A stretch of DNA of 64,000 nt from Bacteroidota bacterium (GCA_016715505.1 JADJZY010000020.1:1-64000); one strand, 5' to 3'. Positions 41,491 to 51,528 are shown, counted from the first letter of the stretch. Numbers and translations: made by a program. Notes: a model not told the origin generated them from the sequence alone.

Positions 41491-41712
41491 TTATTGTATC
41501 TTAGACATCACCTCACTATGCTTTTTATAATTACCATGAAAATATTGCTTTTCAGAATCAAATTTTCTGTTGATCTTGATTTGAAAGTGATTCCCATTCT
41601 TCAAGTTTCATTTCACTAAACAAATTCAATAGTGTACCAAGGTTTTCTACTTTTACGTATCTAATGAATCAAGCTTCCTAAACAAATCTAATTTTAACTC
41701 AGAAGGTGTCAT
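41491..41712 (-). CDS. Probable antitoxin of the ParE/RelE-type toxin (frame-broken)
   Basis: From the ATG at 41712 it reads MTPSELKLDLFRKLDSLDT, then after a break KVENLGTLLNLFSEMKLEEW, ESLSNQDQQ and finally DSEKQYFHGNYKKHSEVMSK plus IQ before TAA at 41491. The reconstructed length is about 73 aa, all helical and charged. It lies 14 bp upstream of the toxin on the same strand, the usual antitoxin-first order. The family is not recognised, so the call rests on position, size and composition. Confidence 0.5.
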
Positions 41713-41914
41713 TTGTCATTTCAACGAAATTAAGAATTTGATTCTTATGGCAAACCATTTTACGGTTTACGAACAGCGCCTAAATCCTTGAATCGGACAA
41801 TATCTGAAATGCCTTTGATGGCAATAAGCAAATCAAATGGCAGGTGAATGATTTGAAAAAGACCAAGTCTAAGCTACATTTCTCGAAATCAATAGGCTAT
41901 CAGGAGTATTCATC
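41713..41914. other. Spacer upstream of the toxin-antitoxin pair
   Basis: A minus-strand fragment near 41770-41850 reads LPFDLLIAIKGISDIVRFKD, LGAVRKP and then stops; it looks like a remnant of another gene but cannot be identified. Nothing else was seen. Confidence 0.3.
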
Positions 41915-41942
41915 TTGCGAAAGCTGAAATCAATTATCTTTG
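41915..41942 (+). promoter_or_regulatory. Promoter of paaA
   Basis: TTG at 41915-41917, 17 bases, then TATCTTTG at 41935-41942. The ATG at 41961 is 18 bases after the box. Confidence 0.55.
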
Positions 41943-41960
41943 TTGTCCAATATTTAAGCT

Positions 41961-42890
41961 ATGCTGACAGGAGAAAACCTTTTTCAACAAAAAATTGATC
42001 AGGAAATAAAAATTGAAGCCCGCGACTGGATGCCGGAAGAATATCGAAAAACCCTCATCCGCCAGATTTCTCAACATGCACATAGCGAAATTGTGGGCAT
42101 GCTCCCTGAAGGCAATTGGATATCAAGAGCTCCGAATCTGCGCCGTAAACTCATCCTTTTAGCAAAGGTGCAGGACGAAGCCGGACATGGCTTATACCTG
42201 TACTCAGCAGCCGAAACATTGGGTATCACCCGCGATGAAATGATTGATCAGTTGCATACCGGCAAAGCCAAATATTCCAGCATCTTTAATTATCCAACCC
42301 TGACTTGGGCCGATATTGGTGCGATTGGCTGGTTGGTAGATGGGGCCGCCATCATGAATCAGGTGATGTTATGCCGCACTTCTTATGGCCCGTATGCCAG
42401 AGCCATGGTTAAAATATGTAAAGAAGAAAGTTTCCACCAACGTCAGGGATATGAATCATTACTGGCCCTCAGCAAAGGCAGCCCCGAACAAAAACAAATG
42501 CTTCAGGATGCTGTAGACCGCTGGTGGTGGCCATCGATGATGATGTTTGGTCCATCTGATGCGGAAAGCACCAATTCCGAAAAAAGTATGTTGTGGAAAA
42601 TAAAACGCCAATCTAACGATGAATTGCGTCAGCGATTTGTAGATGCAACCGTTGATCAGGCCCGCATTTTAGGTGTTACCCTTCCCGATCCGGACTTAAA
42701 ATGGAACGAAGAACGAGGGCATTTCGACTTCGGAACTATCAATTGGGATGAATTCTGGAATGTGGTCAAAGGCAATGGCCCTTGCAATAAACAACGCCTG
42801 AAAGCCCGTGTAGATGCCCACGAAAAAGGGCAATGGGTGCGTGATGCCGCAATGGCTTACGCCGAAAAGCGTAAAAAGAAAGTGGCCTGA
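41961..42890 (+). CDS. paaA: Phenylacetyl-CoA epoxidase subunit PaaA-like
   Basis: PaaA is the catalytic diiron subunit of the multicomponent monooxygenase that makes the ring epoxide of phenylacetyl-CoA. The 309-aa product begins FQQKIDQEIKIEARDWMPEE. It has the diiron ligand motifs VQDEAGHGLYLYSAAE (Glu and His) and CKEESFHQRQGYESL. Further conserved stretches are ARDWMPEEYRKTLIRQISQH and RGHFDFGTINWDEFW. The length is typical. Unusually, paaB, paaC, paaD and paaE do not follow; instead a methyltransferase gene overlaps its stop (TGATG). Either the other subunits are elsewhere or this is a PaaA paralogue with another role. The frame is intact. Confidence 0.9.
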   Translation: MLTGENLFQQKIDQEIKIEARDWMPEEYRKTLIRQISQHAHSEIVGMLPEGNWISRAPNLRRKLILLAKVQDEAGHGLYLYSAAETLGITRDEMIDQLHTGKAKYSSIFNYPTLTWADIGAIGWLVDGAAIMNQVMLCRTSYGPYARAMVKICKEESFHQRQGYESLLALSKGSPEQKQMLQDAVDRWWWPSMMMFGPSDAESTNSEKSMLWKIKRQSNDELRQRFVDATVDQARILGVTLPDPDLKWNEERGHFDFGTINWDEFWNVVKGNGPCNKQRLKARVDAHEKGQWVRDAAMAYAEKRKKKVA

Positions 42891-43696
42891 TGCCGGCAAA
42901 TACCCGCCCCGATTACCTGGAGGTGAATCGGGCAAACTGGAACCGTCGGGCCGAAGCCCATCTTCATACCGAATTTTATAATCAGGCTGCTTTCATGCAA
43001 GGGAAATCATCCCTCATGGACATTGAACGCAATCTCCTTGGTGATATTCAGGGAAAGAAATTGTTGCATTTACAATGTCATTTCGGACAAGACACCCTCT
43101 CTCTGGCCCGCCTGGGCGCCAATGTATGTGGGGTCGATTTGTCGGATCGTGCCATTGAAGAGGCCCGAAACCTGGCAGCACAACTGCACATTCCGGCACA
43201 ATTTATCTGCTGCGATTTATACAGTCTGGACCAACATTTAAACGAACAATTCGACATCGTATTTACTTCCTACGGAACGATTGGCTGGTTACCCGATATC
43301 CAAAGCTGGGCAAAGGTGGTATCGCGTTACCTCAAACCGGGTGGGGTTTTTGTTTTTGCCGAATTTCATCCTGCTATGTGGATGTTCGATAATGACTTAC
43401 AAGATGTGCGTTATTCCTACTTTAAAACGGATCCCATTGTTGAAATCGACCAGGGTACTTATGCCGATAAAAACACCCAAAACCAATATGAATCCATCAC
43501 CTGGAATCATGGATTGGCCGAGGTCATGCAGGCCCTCCTGCAGGAAGGATTGACTTTAGAAGTTTTTCAGGAATTTGATTATTCTCCCTATCAACTCTCC
43601 GATCGGATGGAAGAGTTCGAGCCCGGAAAATTTCGGTATATCCACCTTGGCAATAAACTCCCCCTCGTTTATGCGCTTCGCATGTTGAAAAAGTAA
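42890..43696 (+). CDS. Class I SAM-dependent methyltransferase
   Basis: The 268-aa product has SAM-binding motif I in KKLLHLQCHFGQDTLSLARL, the acidic end of strand 2 in NVCGVDLSDRAIEEAR, motif II near FDIVFTSYGTIGWLPD and motif III in YLKPGGVFVFAEFHPAMW. The acceptor cannot be predicted. It shares four bases with paaA (TGATG), so translation is coupled, and the two probably act in the same process. The closest description I can give is a stand-alone small-molecule methyltransferase of the ubiE/YcgJ kind. The frame is intact. Confidence 0.85.
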   Translation: MPANTRPDYLEVNRANWNRRAEAHLHTEFYNQAAFMQGKSSLMDIERNLLGDIQGKKLLHLQCHFGQDTLSLARLGANVCGVDLSDRAIEEARNLAAQLHIPAQFICCDLYSLDQHLNEQFDIVFTSYGTIGWLPDIQSWAKVVSRYLKPGGVFVFAEFHPAMWMFDNDLQDVRYSYFKTDPIVEIDQGTYADKNTQNQYESITWNHGLAEVMQALLQEGLTLEVFQEFDYSPYQLSDRMEEFEPGKFRYIHLGNKLPLVYALRMLKK

Positions 43697-43756
43697 AGGG
43701 ATAGAGCTCGTCTGACGGCCTGTTGACTCTAAGAAAAATTCTCATTTATACCATTT

Positions 43757-44375
43757 CTCTCCAAAGACGAACGAACTACTCAATAAAACACCGTCCTACT
43801 TTAGATATTGGCAAAAAATCATCATCATTTCATTGGCATTTTCGGCCTTTGCTCTTTTGTATACCAGACTTTGTCTCGTTCAAAGGACGAGACAAGTTTC
43901 CGAAGCCGAAACAAGCCATTTCATGGCTTTCAGGTTAACCTAAAATTCCAAAAATTTCGTCAGCCAAATTACTCGTCAAAAGACGAGACAAAATTTGGGT
44001 TAAGAAAATTTGAAATCGAGCGTAGCCTGCTTCCGGTGTTCGAGCCGAAGCCAAAGCGAAGCAAGTTTCGGAAGTAGGCCGCTCGATGAAGCACTTAGCC
44101 TAAAGAGTAACAGCCTTGAATTTTTGGCTCCACCTTTTGTTTCAAGACAAAAGGTGGAAAACAAGAATAATGACAATGTCCGACTCCGGAAATCACGGTC
44201 TGATTTTAATCCTTCAGAATTACAAGCGACCGAGACAAAATAATAGATCATCTACTTATTTACAACTTGTTACAGCAAGTTAGAGTGATTTCATACCTGC
44301 AATCCCTATTAATTAGAAAACGTCTATTGTCACGGCATTTGACATAAAGGTCTCGTCCAAAGACGAACGAACTAC
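43757..44375. repeat. About 0.6-kb repeat-rich segment bounded by 20-bp direct repeats
   Basis: CCAAAGACGAACGAACTACT occurs at 43761-43780 and again at 44356-44375, in the same orientation. Between them lie several stem-loops: GTCTCGT/ACGAGAC (43873-43893), CTCGTC-AAAA-GACGAG (43972-43987) and an 11-bp hairpin CCACCTTTTGT/ACAAAAGGTGG (44130-44157). A longer imperfect pair, ATCGAGCG/CGCTCGAT, lies around 44010-44095. No protein-like frame crosses it. This fits a REP/MITE-like non-autonomous element or cluster of them. It fills the 755-bp gap before valS. Confidence 0.65.
44130..44157. repeat. Perfect 11-bp hairpin within the repeat segment
   Basis: CCACCTTTTGT and ACAAAAGGTGG are exact reverse complements around a 6-base loop. 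Preceded by CTTGAATTTTTGGCT, it resembles REP hairpins I associate with Bacteroidota genomes. Confidence 0.6.
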
Positions 44376-44416
44376 TTGATATTTCGATTCGCTCTTATTT
44401 CAATTGAAATCGACAA

Positions 44417-44445
44417 TTTGAGATAAAGTGCAAACCTTATCTTTG
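44417..44445 (+). promoter_or_regulatory. Promoter of valS
   Basis: TTTG at 44417-44420, 17 bases, then TATCTTTG at 44438-44445, both exact consensus boxes. The valS ATG is at 44453, only 7 bases later, so the mRNA should be leaderless or nearly so. Confidence 0.75.
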
Positions 44446-44452
44446 CACCCTT

Positions 44453-47089
44453 ATGGAATTGTCAAAAAATTTTAACCCGCAGGAAGCGGAAACGAAATGG
44501 TATCAACAATGGTTAGATCAGGGTTTGTTTGCATCTACTCCCAACGAAAAACCAGCCTACACCATCGTCATCCCTCCACCCAATGTTACCGGTGTTTTAC
44601 ATATGGGTCATGCCCTGAATAATTCCGTACAGGACGTGCTGATTCGTTATGCCCGACTCAAAGGTTTTAATACCTGCTGGGTTCCGGGTACCGACCATGC
44701 CTCCATTGCCACCGAAGCCAAAGTGGTTGCCATGCTCCGCGAACAAGGCATTGACAAAAACAGCCTCAGCCGCGAAGAATTCTTAAAATATGCCTGGGAG
44801 TGGAAAGAAAAATATGGTGGCATCATTTTACAACAACTCAAAAAATTAGGTTGCGCCCTCGATTGGAAACGAACGGCCTTCACCATGGATCCGGATTATT
44901 ATGAAGCGGTGATTGATGTGTTCATCGACCTGTATCAAAAAGGCCTGATTTATCGCGGTGTGAAAATGATCAATTGGGACCCCAAAGCCAAAACAGCCCT
45001 CAGCGATGAGGAGGTGAACCACAAAGAAGTCAACAGCAAACTCTATTACGTTCAATACAAGCTGGAAGAAACCCAGGCAGACGGAACTCAACACATCACA
45101 GTCGCCACAGTGCGCCCCGAAACCATACTCGGCGACGTGGCCATTTGTGTACACCCCGAAGATCCCCGTTACACCAATCTGATTGGAAAATATTGTTTTG
45201 TACCCCTCATCAATCGTCGCATTCCGATTATTGCCGACGAATATATTGATATGGCTTTCGGTACCGGATGCCTGAAGGTGACACCGGCCCATGATATCAA
45301 CGACTACAATCTGGGTTTAAAACATCAGCTCGAAGTGATAGATACCCTCAATGAAGATGGTACCCTCAGCGAAGCCGCCGGAATGTACGTGGGTGAGGAT
45401 CGTTTTGATGTCCGTAAAAAAATCATTGTCGATTTACAAGCCCTGAATCAGGTCGAAAAAATTGAAGATTATAAAAATCAGGTGGGCTTCAGCGAACGCA
45501 CCGATGCGGTGATTGAACCCCGCCTCTCGATGCAATGGTGGTGTAAAATGGATGGACTGGCCAAACCGGCCCTCGATGTGGTGATGCAGGATGATATCAA
45601 ATTCTATCCGGCCAAGTTCAAAAATACTTACCGCCATTGGATGGAAAATATCAAGGACTGGTGTGTGAGCCGGCAATTGCGCTGGGGACACCGTATTCCG
45701 GCCTGGTACGATGAACAAGGCAGAATGGTGGTTGCCAAAACCGAAGCAGAAGCCCGCGAAATATTCGGGTCTAACTATACTGATTTTAAAGCCGATGCCG
45801 CCTTACGTCAGGATGATGATGTTTTGGACACCTGGTTCTCTTCCTGGCTATGGCCCATGGAAGTATTTGGCTGGAATAAAAACAAATCGCAAAACGCAGA
45901 ACTAAACTATTATTATCCGACTGCGACTTTGGTGACTGCTCCCGAAATTATTTTTTTCTGGGTGGCCCGAATGATTATGGCCGGACTCGAATACCGGCAA
46001 CAAATTCCTTTTCAACAGGTGTACTTTACCGGTATTGTGCGCGATAAACAAGGCCGAAAAATGAGTAAATCCTTGGGTAATTCGCCCGACTTACTCGGAC
46101 TCATCGATCAGTTTGGAGCCGATGCCGTGCGTTTTGGCGTGCTCATCTCTTCACCGGCAGGCAATGATTTGCTCTTCGATGAAGCCGGTTTGGAACAAGG
46201 GCGTATGTTTGGCAACAAACTCTGGAATGCACTCAAACTCCTGCAAATTCTCCGTCAGAAAGAACGCAGCGAAAAACAGGAAAATACGTTTGCATCTGAC
46301 TGGTTCGAAGCACGTTTATCGGAAGTACAACATTGGGTAGAACAGGATATCAAAGAATTTAAACTCAGAGAGGCCCTCAAAAAAATATACTCCCTTATTT
46401 GGGACGACTATTGTAGCTGGTATCTCGAATGGATTAAGCCGGGTATGGATGAGCCCATGGATGCCCGACAAATAGAACAAGCCGGACGATATTTTGAAGA
46501 GTTGATGAAATTATTACATCCCTTCATGCCATTTATCACCGAAGAGATTTACGCCGTATTGGATCCGGAACGAAAGTCATTTATTCTGGAAAGCGGCATC
46601 AACACAGGCACAACAGCCGACAAAAGTTTGTTGCAAAAAGGCGAGTGGCTCAAAGCGATTATTACAGCCGTGCGTGATTTACGGGTGAAACAACAACTCA
46701 AACCAAAAGATCCGATTCGTTTATACCTGCCAGAAAGTTTTCGTGCACAACTGGAAGACCTGCTTCCGGTACTGCTGCGTCAGGTATTTGCCGAGGAAGT
46801 ATTATTTGCCCAAAGTGCCCCTGAATCGGGCGTGGCATTTATGGTAGATACCCTGCAGTGTTATATCACCTTCGAGCAGGAAGTGGACAGTGAAAAAATG
46901 ATAGCCGATCTGCAAAAAGATTACGACTACTTAAAAGGCTTTTTAAACAGCATTGAAAAAAAGCTGAGCAACGAAAAATTTGTACAGAATGCCAAAGCGG
47001 AAGTTGTTGAAGCAGAGTTAAAAAAGAAAAATGATGCCATCGAAAAAATGCGCCTTATTGAAGAAAACCTTAACTTGCTGCGTAAATAA
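44453..47089 (+). CDS. valS: Valyl-tRNA synthetase
   Basis: ValRS charges tRNA-Val and edits misactivated Thr. The 878-aa product has the class I HIGH-type motif in PPPNVTGVLHMGHALNNS near residues 38-55 and the editing domain around TVRPETILGDVA and PAHDINDYNLG. DDDVLDTWFSSWLWP follows, then the KMSKS motif in GRKMSKSLGNSPD near residue 536, the anticodon-binding domain, and a C-terminal coiled coil (LQKDYDYLKGFLNSIEKKLS). Length and order are normal. The frame is intact over 2.6 kb, in contrast to prfA and alaS. A textbook promoter precedes it. Confidence 0.98.
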   Translation: MELSKNFNPQEAETKWYQQWLDQGLFASTPNEKPAYTIVIPPPNVTGVLHMGHALNNSVQDVLIRYARLKGFNTCWVPGTDHASIATEAKVVAMLREQGIDKNSLSREEFLKYAWEWKEKYGGIILQQLKKLGCALDWKRTAFTMDPDYYEAVIDVFIDLYQKGLIYRGVKMINWDPKAKTALSDEEVNHKEVNSKLYYVQYKLEETQADGTQHITVATVRPETILGDVAICVHPEDPRYTNLIGKYCFVPLINRRIPIIADEYIDMAFGTGCLKVTPAHDINDYNLGLKHQLEVIDTLNEDGTLSEAAGMYVGEDRFDVRKKIIVDLQALNQVEKIEDYKNQVGFSERTDAVIEPRLSMQWWCKMDGLAKPALDVVMQDDIKFYPAKFKNTYRHWMENIKDWCVSRQLRWGHRIPAWYDEQGRMVVAKTEAEAREIFGSNYTDFKADAALRQDDDVLDTWFSSWLWPMEVFGWNKNKSQNAELNYYYPTATLVTAPEIIFFWVARMIMAGLEYRQQIPFQQVYFTGIVRDKQGRKMSKSLGNSPDLLGLIDQFGADAVRFGVLISSPAGNDLLFDEAGLEQGRMFGNKLWNALKLLQILRQKERSEKQENTFASDWFEARLSEVQHWVEQDIKEFKLREALKKIYSLIWDDYCSWYLEWIKPGMDEPMDARQIEQAGRYFEELMKLLHPFMPFITEEIYAVLDPERKSFILESGINTGTTADKSLLQKGEWLKAIITAVRDLRVKQQLKPKDPIRLYLPESFRAQLEDLLPVLLRQVFAEEVLFAQSAPESGVAFMVDTLQCYITFEQEVDSEKMIADLQKDYDYLKGFLNSIEKKLSNEKFVQNAKAEVVEAELKKKNDAIEKMRLIEENLNLLRK

Positions 47090-47146
47090 CACGGCATCAG
47101 GCAGCCACCTGGCACCACTTGCCGGAATCTGTCAATCAATTGAGTT

Positions 47147-47605
47147 ATGAAAAAATGGTCCATGGCATCGGTTTTAGGAATACTCTTTTTACTGAGTGCT
47201 TTTGCTCCCGTGGGCAATGAACAACGCCCTAAAGTCAAGTATCAATATAAAGGCTATTTAGCTTGCAGCCTCTCCGACTCGCAGCAGGTAGATAAATTGG
47301 TATTTGATGAGTTAGTCCTCAAACCTCTTTGTGCCAAAGACAGTGCCGGTAATCAACTCAAGGTAGAAAGTTTTAATATCACCTGGGCCGAACGGGGATT
47401 GTATCAGGATTCAACAGGCCTGCCCATTATTTATACCGATTATACTGTGGGCAGCTTTAACGGCGATGCCATTCCGACTGATTGGTCCGAATCTTTCCGC
47501 GACCGCTCCTACAAAGGTGATACCGTTTACTTTGATCGTATCATGGTAAAAACCCCCGACAATAAAACGCAGTTGTGTAAGCCCTTGAAGATTGTGATAC
47601 GGTAG
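47147..47605 (+). CDS. Uncharacterised secreted protein, about 152 aa
   Basis: Signal peptide MKKWSMASVLGILFLLSAFA, then a compact domain with YKGYLACSLSDSQQVDKLVF, LKPLCAKDSAGNQLKVESFN, TWAERGLYQDSTG and SYKGDTVYFDRIMVKTPDNK. Two Cys (in LACS and KPLC) could form a disulfide. The pattern of a Cys-led strand followed by a 'VFDxIxVKxP' ending reminds me of small beta-sandwich domains in gliding/T9SS proteins, but I cannot assign it. It lies 57 bp after valS on the same strand and may be co-transcribed. The frame is intact. Confidence 0.55.
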   Translation: MKKWSMASVLGILFLLSAFAPVGNEQRPKVKYQYKGYLACSLSDSQQVDKLVFDELVLKPLCAKDSAGNQLKVESFNITWAERGLYQDSTGLPIIYTDYTVGSFNGDAIPTDWSESFRDRSYKGDTVYFDRIMVKTPDNKTQLCKPLKIVIR

Positions 47606-47966
47606 GGGGGATACTACCATTATCTTTTTTAAAATGGGAAATACCATTTAAAGCTCCAACATTTATCCAAAAAATATGGGTATTTTAGATTTTAATTGTA
47701 ACAACAATAATATTTAACTCCGAAATGAAGAAATTTAAGTTTATGGATTGATATATCGTTTTAAGGTAGCCTATCGCAATTCAGTTTCAGCTTTTGATTA
47801 ATTAGTGTTGGCTATCATAATTATATTCAACCGTGTAAAAACAAAAGCATTCAATAAATCTGAGAGAGGCCGCAAGAATACAATCATTCCCTGATGATTA
47901 TTTCGTTAAAGGAATTAGGACAACCAACGACAAACAAGTATTGCTTATATATTAATTAAGTAAAAA
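47606..47966. other. AT-rich spacer upstream of the Nudix/helicase cassette
   Basis: No gene, hairpin or promoter match could be supported. Base composition becomes clearly more AT-rich here and stays so through about 51.75 kb, which suggests the left edge of an acquired segment. Confidence 0.4.
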
Positions 47967-48353
47967 ATGATGAATCTTTACGTAAGCTGTGCAATTATTG
48001 AAAATGAAGATACTGTACTTGTCGTTCAAAGAAGTTCAACTATGAGCCATCCTTTAAAGTGGGAGTTCCCAGGAGGTAAAATCGAAAATGGAGAGACAGA
48101 AGAAGAATGCATTACTCGTGAAATTAAAGAAGAATTGAATTTAGAAATTGAAGTTTCAAAAAGGTTGTGCCATTCAATATTTCATTATCCAAATTTTTCG
48201 ATTGAATTGATTCCTTTCTTAGCAAAACAAATTGGAGGTCAAATTATGCTTAATGAACATTCCGATTATAAATATATCGAAAAAGACGAATTATTGAATT
48301 TAGATTGGGCTGAGGCAGACATTTCAATAGTAAAAGAATATTTGAACTTATGA
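47967..48353 (+). CDS. Nudix (MutT-like) nucleoside triphosphate pyrophosphohydrolase
   Basis: Nudix enzymes of this type hydrolyse (d)NTPs or oxidised dNTPs to monophosphates. The 128-aa product has the full Nudix box GKIENGETEEECITREIKEE plus LNL at residues 37-59, preceded by HPLKWEFPGG, as in MutT. The end, YIEKDELLNLDWAEADISIV, is the usual MutT finish. ATGs at 47967 and 47970 are both possible. Its last four bases overlap the helicase start (ATGA), so the two are translationally coupled. That coupling suggests a role in the cassette rather than general housekeeping. Confidence 0.9.
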   Translation: MMNLYVSCAIIENEDTVLVVQRSSTMSHPLKWEFPGGKIENGETEEECITREIKEELNLEIEVSKRLCHSIFHYPNFSIELIPFLAKQIGGQIMLNEHSDYKYIEKDELLNLDWAEADISIVKEYLNL

Positions 48354-51300
48354 ACCAAGGCATTTACGAAGAATTAGTAACACAATTAGTCTCAAACAAG
48401 ATTAACGAGCTCAATAAAGATACTTATTATGTCAACAAATCTAAGATTGACAAGGAAGAGGCCTCCATCATCATATCACGACATTTATCTAGAACCATCA
48501 AAGGAGCTCTTGAAGTATTAAAAGGGGAACATCAAATTGAGCATCAAATAGAAGTAGCAAATAAAATTATTCAATTTTTAAAAGTTGAACTAAGGAACAA
48601 TGAATTTGACAGGGATTTAATTGAAAGTGAAGGTGAAATTTTAAAAGCGGTTTTTACGAAAATTGATGCACATTTTACTGATTTAGATTTGCATCTAAAG
48701 GAAATCACACCTTATACTAGATTAACCCATTCCGAACTTTTCACTGGTGGAAGTAATACAGGACTTTCTTTGGAAAGTGAACTCAAAAAAGAAATTCTTT
48801 CATCAAACAGAATTGATTTACTTGTATCGTTTATCAAATTCAAGGGCATTATTATTTTGGAGCGTGAGCTTAAGGAATTTACCCAAAGAGGTGGTCAGTT
48901 GAGGATTATTACAACAACCTACATGGGTGCTTCTGATTATAAAGCCATTCAATTGCTTTCTAAGTTAGAAAACACAGAAGTGAAAATCTCATATAACACA
49001 GGAAACGAAAGACTTCACGCTAAAGCATACTTGTTTTACAGAAACACAGGTTTTCACACAGGCTATATAGGCTCTTCAAATTTTTCAAGGTCTGCATTAA
49101 CAGATGGACTAGAATGGAATGTAAAAATAACTACACAGGAAGTTGGTCATATCATTGACAAGTTTCAAAAAACTTTTGATTCCTATTGGCAAAGCGATGA
49201 TTTTGAAATTTTGACGACAACATTCATAAAGAAAAACTTATAGAATCATTAAACAAAGGGAAAACAACCACAGTAGGGGCAACAATCCCTTCCGCCTTTT
49301 TCGATTTAAAACCTTATCCTTTTCAAAATGAAATTCTTGAAAAATTAGAAGTTGAAAGAACTGTTCATAATAGATATAGAAATCTTGTTGTAGCCGCAAC
49401 AGGAACAGGAAAAACGGTGATTTCTGCTTTTGATTACAAGAAATTTAAAAAAGAAAATAAATCAGCAAAACTTCTTTTTTTAACACATCGAAAGGAAATA
49501 CTGGAACAAGCACTTACCACATTTCAAGGGGTTTTGAGGGATAACAACTTTGGTGAACTTTGGGTAGACGGAAAAGTGCCCACAAACTATGAAAATGTTT
49601 TCGCTTCTATTCAAACGCTAAACAACAGACTTGAAAATCTGGAGTTATCAAAGGAATTTTTTGACTTTATCATTATTGATGAGTGTCACCATTTAACTGC
49701 TTCGTCATACAGAGGAATAATCAACTATTTTAACCCTAAAATTTTGTTAGGACTAACTGCCACACCTGAAAGAATGGACGGTGGAGATATAAAAGAAGAT
49801 TTTCATCATAGAATTGCAGCTGAGATTCGATTGCCAGAGGCATTGAATAGAAAATTGTTATGTCCATTTCAATATTTTGGAATTTCAGACAGCGTTGATT
49901 TGACAAAAGTTAATTGGGAAAGAGGGCGATATATACCAAGTGAATTAAGTAATATTTACACTGGTAATGATAGACGTGTTGGTGAGATAATTTCTTCACT
50001 TAGAAATACACCAAAGATTATAATGAAGTTAGAGCTCTAGGCTTTTGTGTTACCATTGAACATGCCAAATTTATGGCTGAAAAATTCTCTATGGCTGGTT
50101 TTAAAGCTGATTATTTAGCTAGTACAAATACTCAAAATAGAGATGTTGTCAGAAATCAACTTCAGAAAAAGAAATCAATTATTTGTTTGTGGTTGATATT
50201 TTTAATGAAGGGATTGACATTCCTGAAATTGACACTGTTCTATTTTTAAGACCAACCGAAAGTTTAACTGTTTTCTTGCAACAACTGGGAAGAGGCCTGA
50301 GATTAGCAGAAGGAAAAGAATGTTTAACCGTTCTTGATTTTGTAGGCAATGCAAGACCTGAATATAATTTTGAGAATAAATTCAGGGCCTTAATCGGCAA
50401 AACTTCAACACCTATGAAAAAAGAGGTTGAAGACAACTTTCCTCATTTGCCACTTGGCAGTTCTATTGTTTTGGAGAAAAAGGCAAAAGAAATAATACTC
50501 AGCAATATCATTGCAGCAACGTCACTAAACCAAAACCAACTCCTTCAAAAAATTCAAACGTTTCAAAACCAAACAACACTACCATTGAATCTTAGAAATT
50601 TCTCCGATTTCTACGAGATTCCCTTACAATTGATTTACAAGAAAAACAGAATTTTTGGATGGAAACGATTTTGCCAAATGGCAAATCTTTTAGATAATTT
50701 CTCAACTGAGAATGAAAATCAAATTTTGTCTGCAATTAAAAATAAATGGCTTTCAACCGCTTCAAGTAGTTATTTCAGTTTTATTTTAAAACTCGCAAAA
50801 GAAGGTTTTCAAATAAGAATTGATGACTTATCTGAAATTGATCAATCTATGGCATTAATGCTACACTATGATGTTTGGCAAAATGCAGGAGGTTTTAAAT
50901 CTCTTGAAGACTCCATAAGAAAAATTGGGGAAAACAAAGTTTTGGTTGATGAAATCATTGAATTTATGGAGATATTGATTGACAAAATTGACTTCAAAGA
51001 AGTGGATATAGACTTACCTTATCACGAACCGCTTAAATTGCACGCACGCTATACAAGAGATCAAATTCTTACGGCATTCGGTTTGAGTAGTTTTGAGAGA
51101 AAATCGCCTAATAGAGAAGGTATAGCAGAAAATACTAAACTCAATACAGAGCTACTATTCATAAATTTGGTCAAATCAGAGGAAGATTTTTCACCAACAA
51201 CTATGTATGATGACTATGCTGTTAATGAACGCCTGTTTCATTGGCAAAGTCAAAATTCAGCCGGACCAGAAACCCCTAAGGGGAAATCATATATTACTCA

Positions 51301-51502
51301 CAAACAAAAAGACAAAAAGATTTTACTTTTTGTGAGAGAAAAAGCAAGTGATGAATTTGGAAATACAATGGGCTATGTGTTTATTGGAGAAGGCTCGATA
51401 AGTCGTCATTATGGATCTAAACCAATGAGTATTGAATGGGAATTGAATGAACCAATGCCTCATTATCTGTGGAAGGATGCAGCAAAGTTGAGAGTTGGTT
51501 GA
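48350..51502 (+). CDS. PLD nuclease - SF2 helicase - DUF3427 fusion protein (frame-broken)
   Basis: The restored product has about 1050 aa. Residues 1-120 are helical. A phospholipase-D-like domain follows with a single HxK motif, ERLHAKAYLFY near residue 222, and GYIGSSNFSRSAL. The SF2 helicase has Walker A VVAATGTGKTVISAF near 350, motif II IIIDECHHLTASSYRG near 443, GLTATPERMDGGD, then NEGIDIPEIDTVLFLRPTES and QQLGRGLRL. The C-terminus is DUF3427 (ERLFHWQSQNSAGPETPKGK, ILLFVREKA, GSKPMSIEWELNEPMPHYLW). Breaks at about 49235, 50035 and 50175 each revert with one restored base in CC or A runs. Proteins of this layout are candidates for phage defence or DNA restriction. It is coupled to the Nudix gene upstream. 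Confidence 0.88.
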
Positions 51503-51528
51503 TGACAAAATTTAAAAAATATATAATT

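Noticed and set aside
43808..44251. Short open frames in the spacer before valS
   Set aside because: They run through hairpins and repeats on both strands, and their translations are low-complexity.
44846..45292. 148-codon minus-strand open frame inside valS
   Set aside because: Antisense shadow of valS; no start signals.
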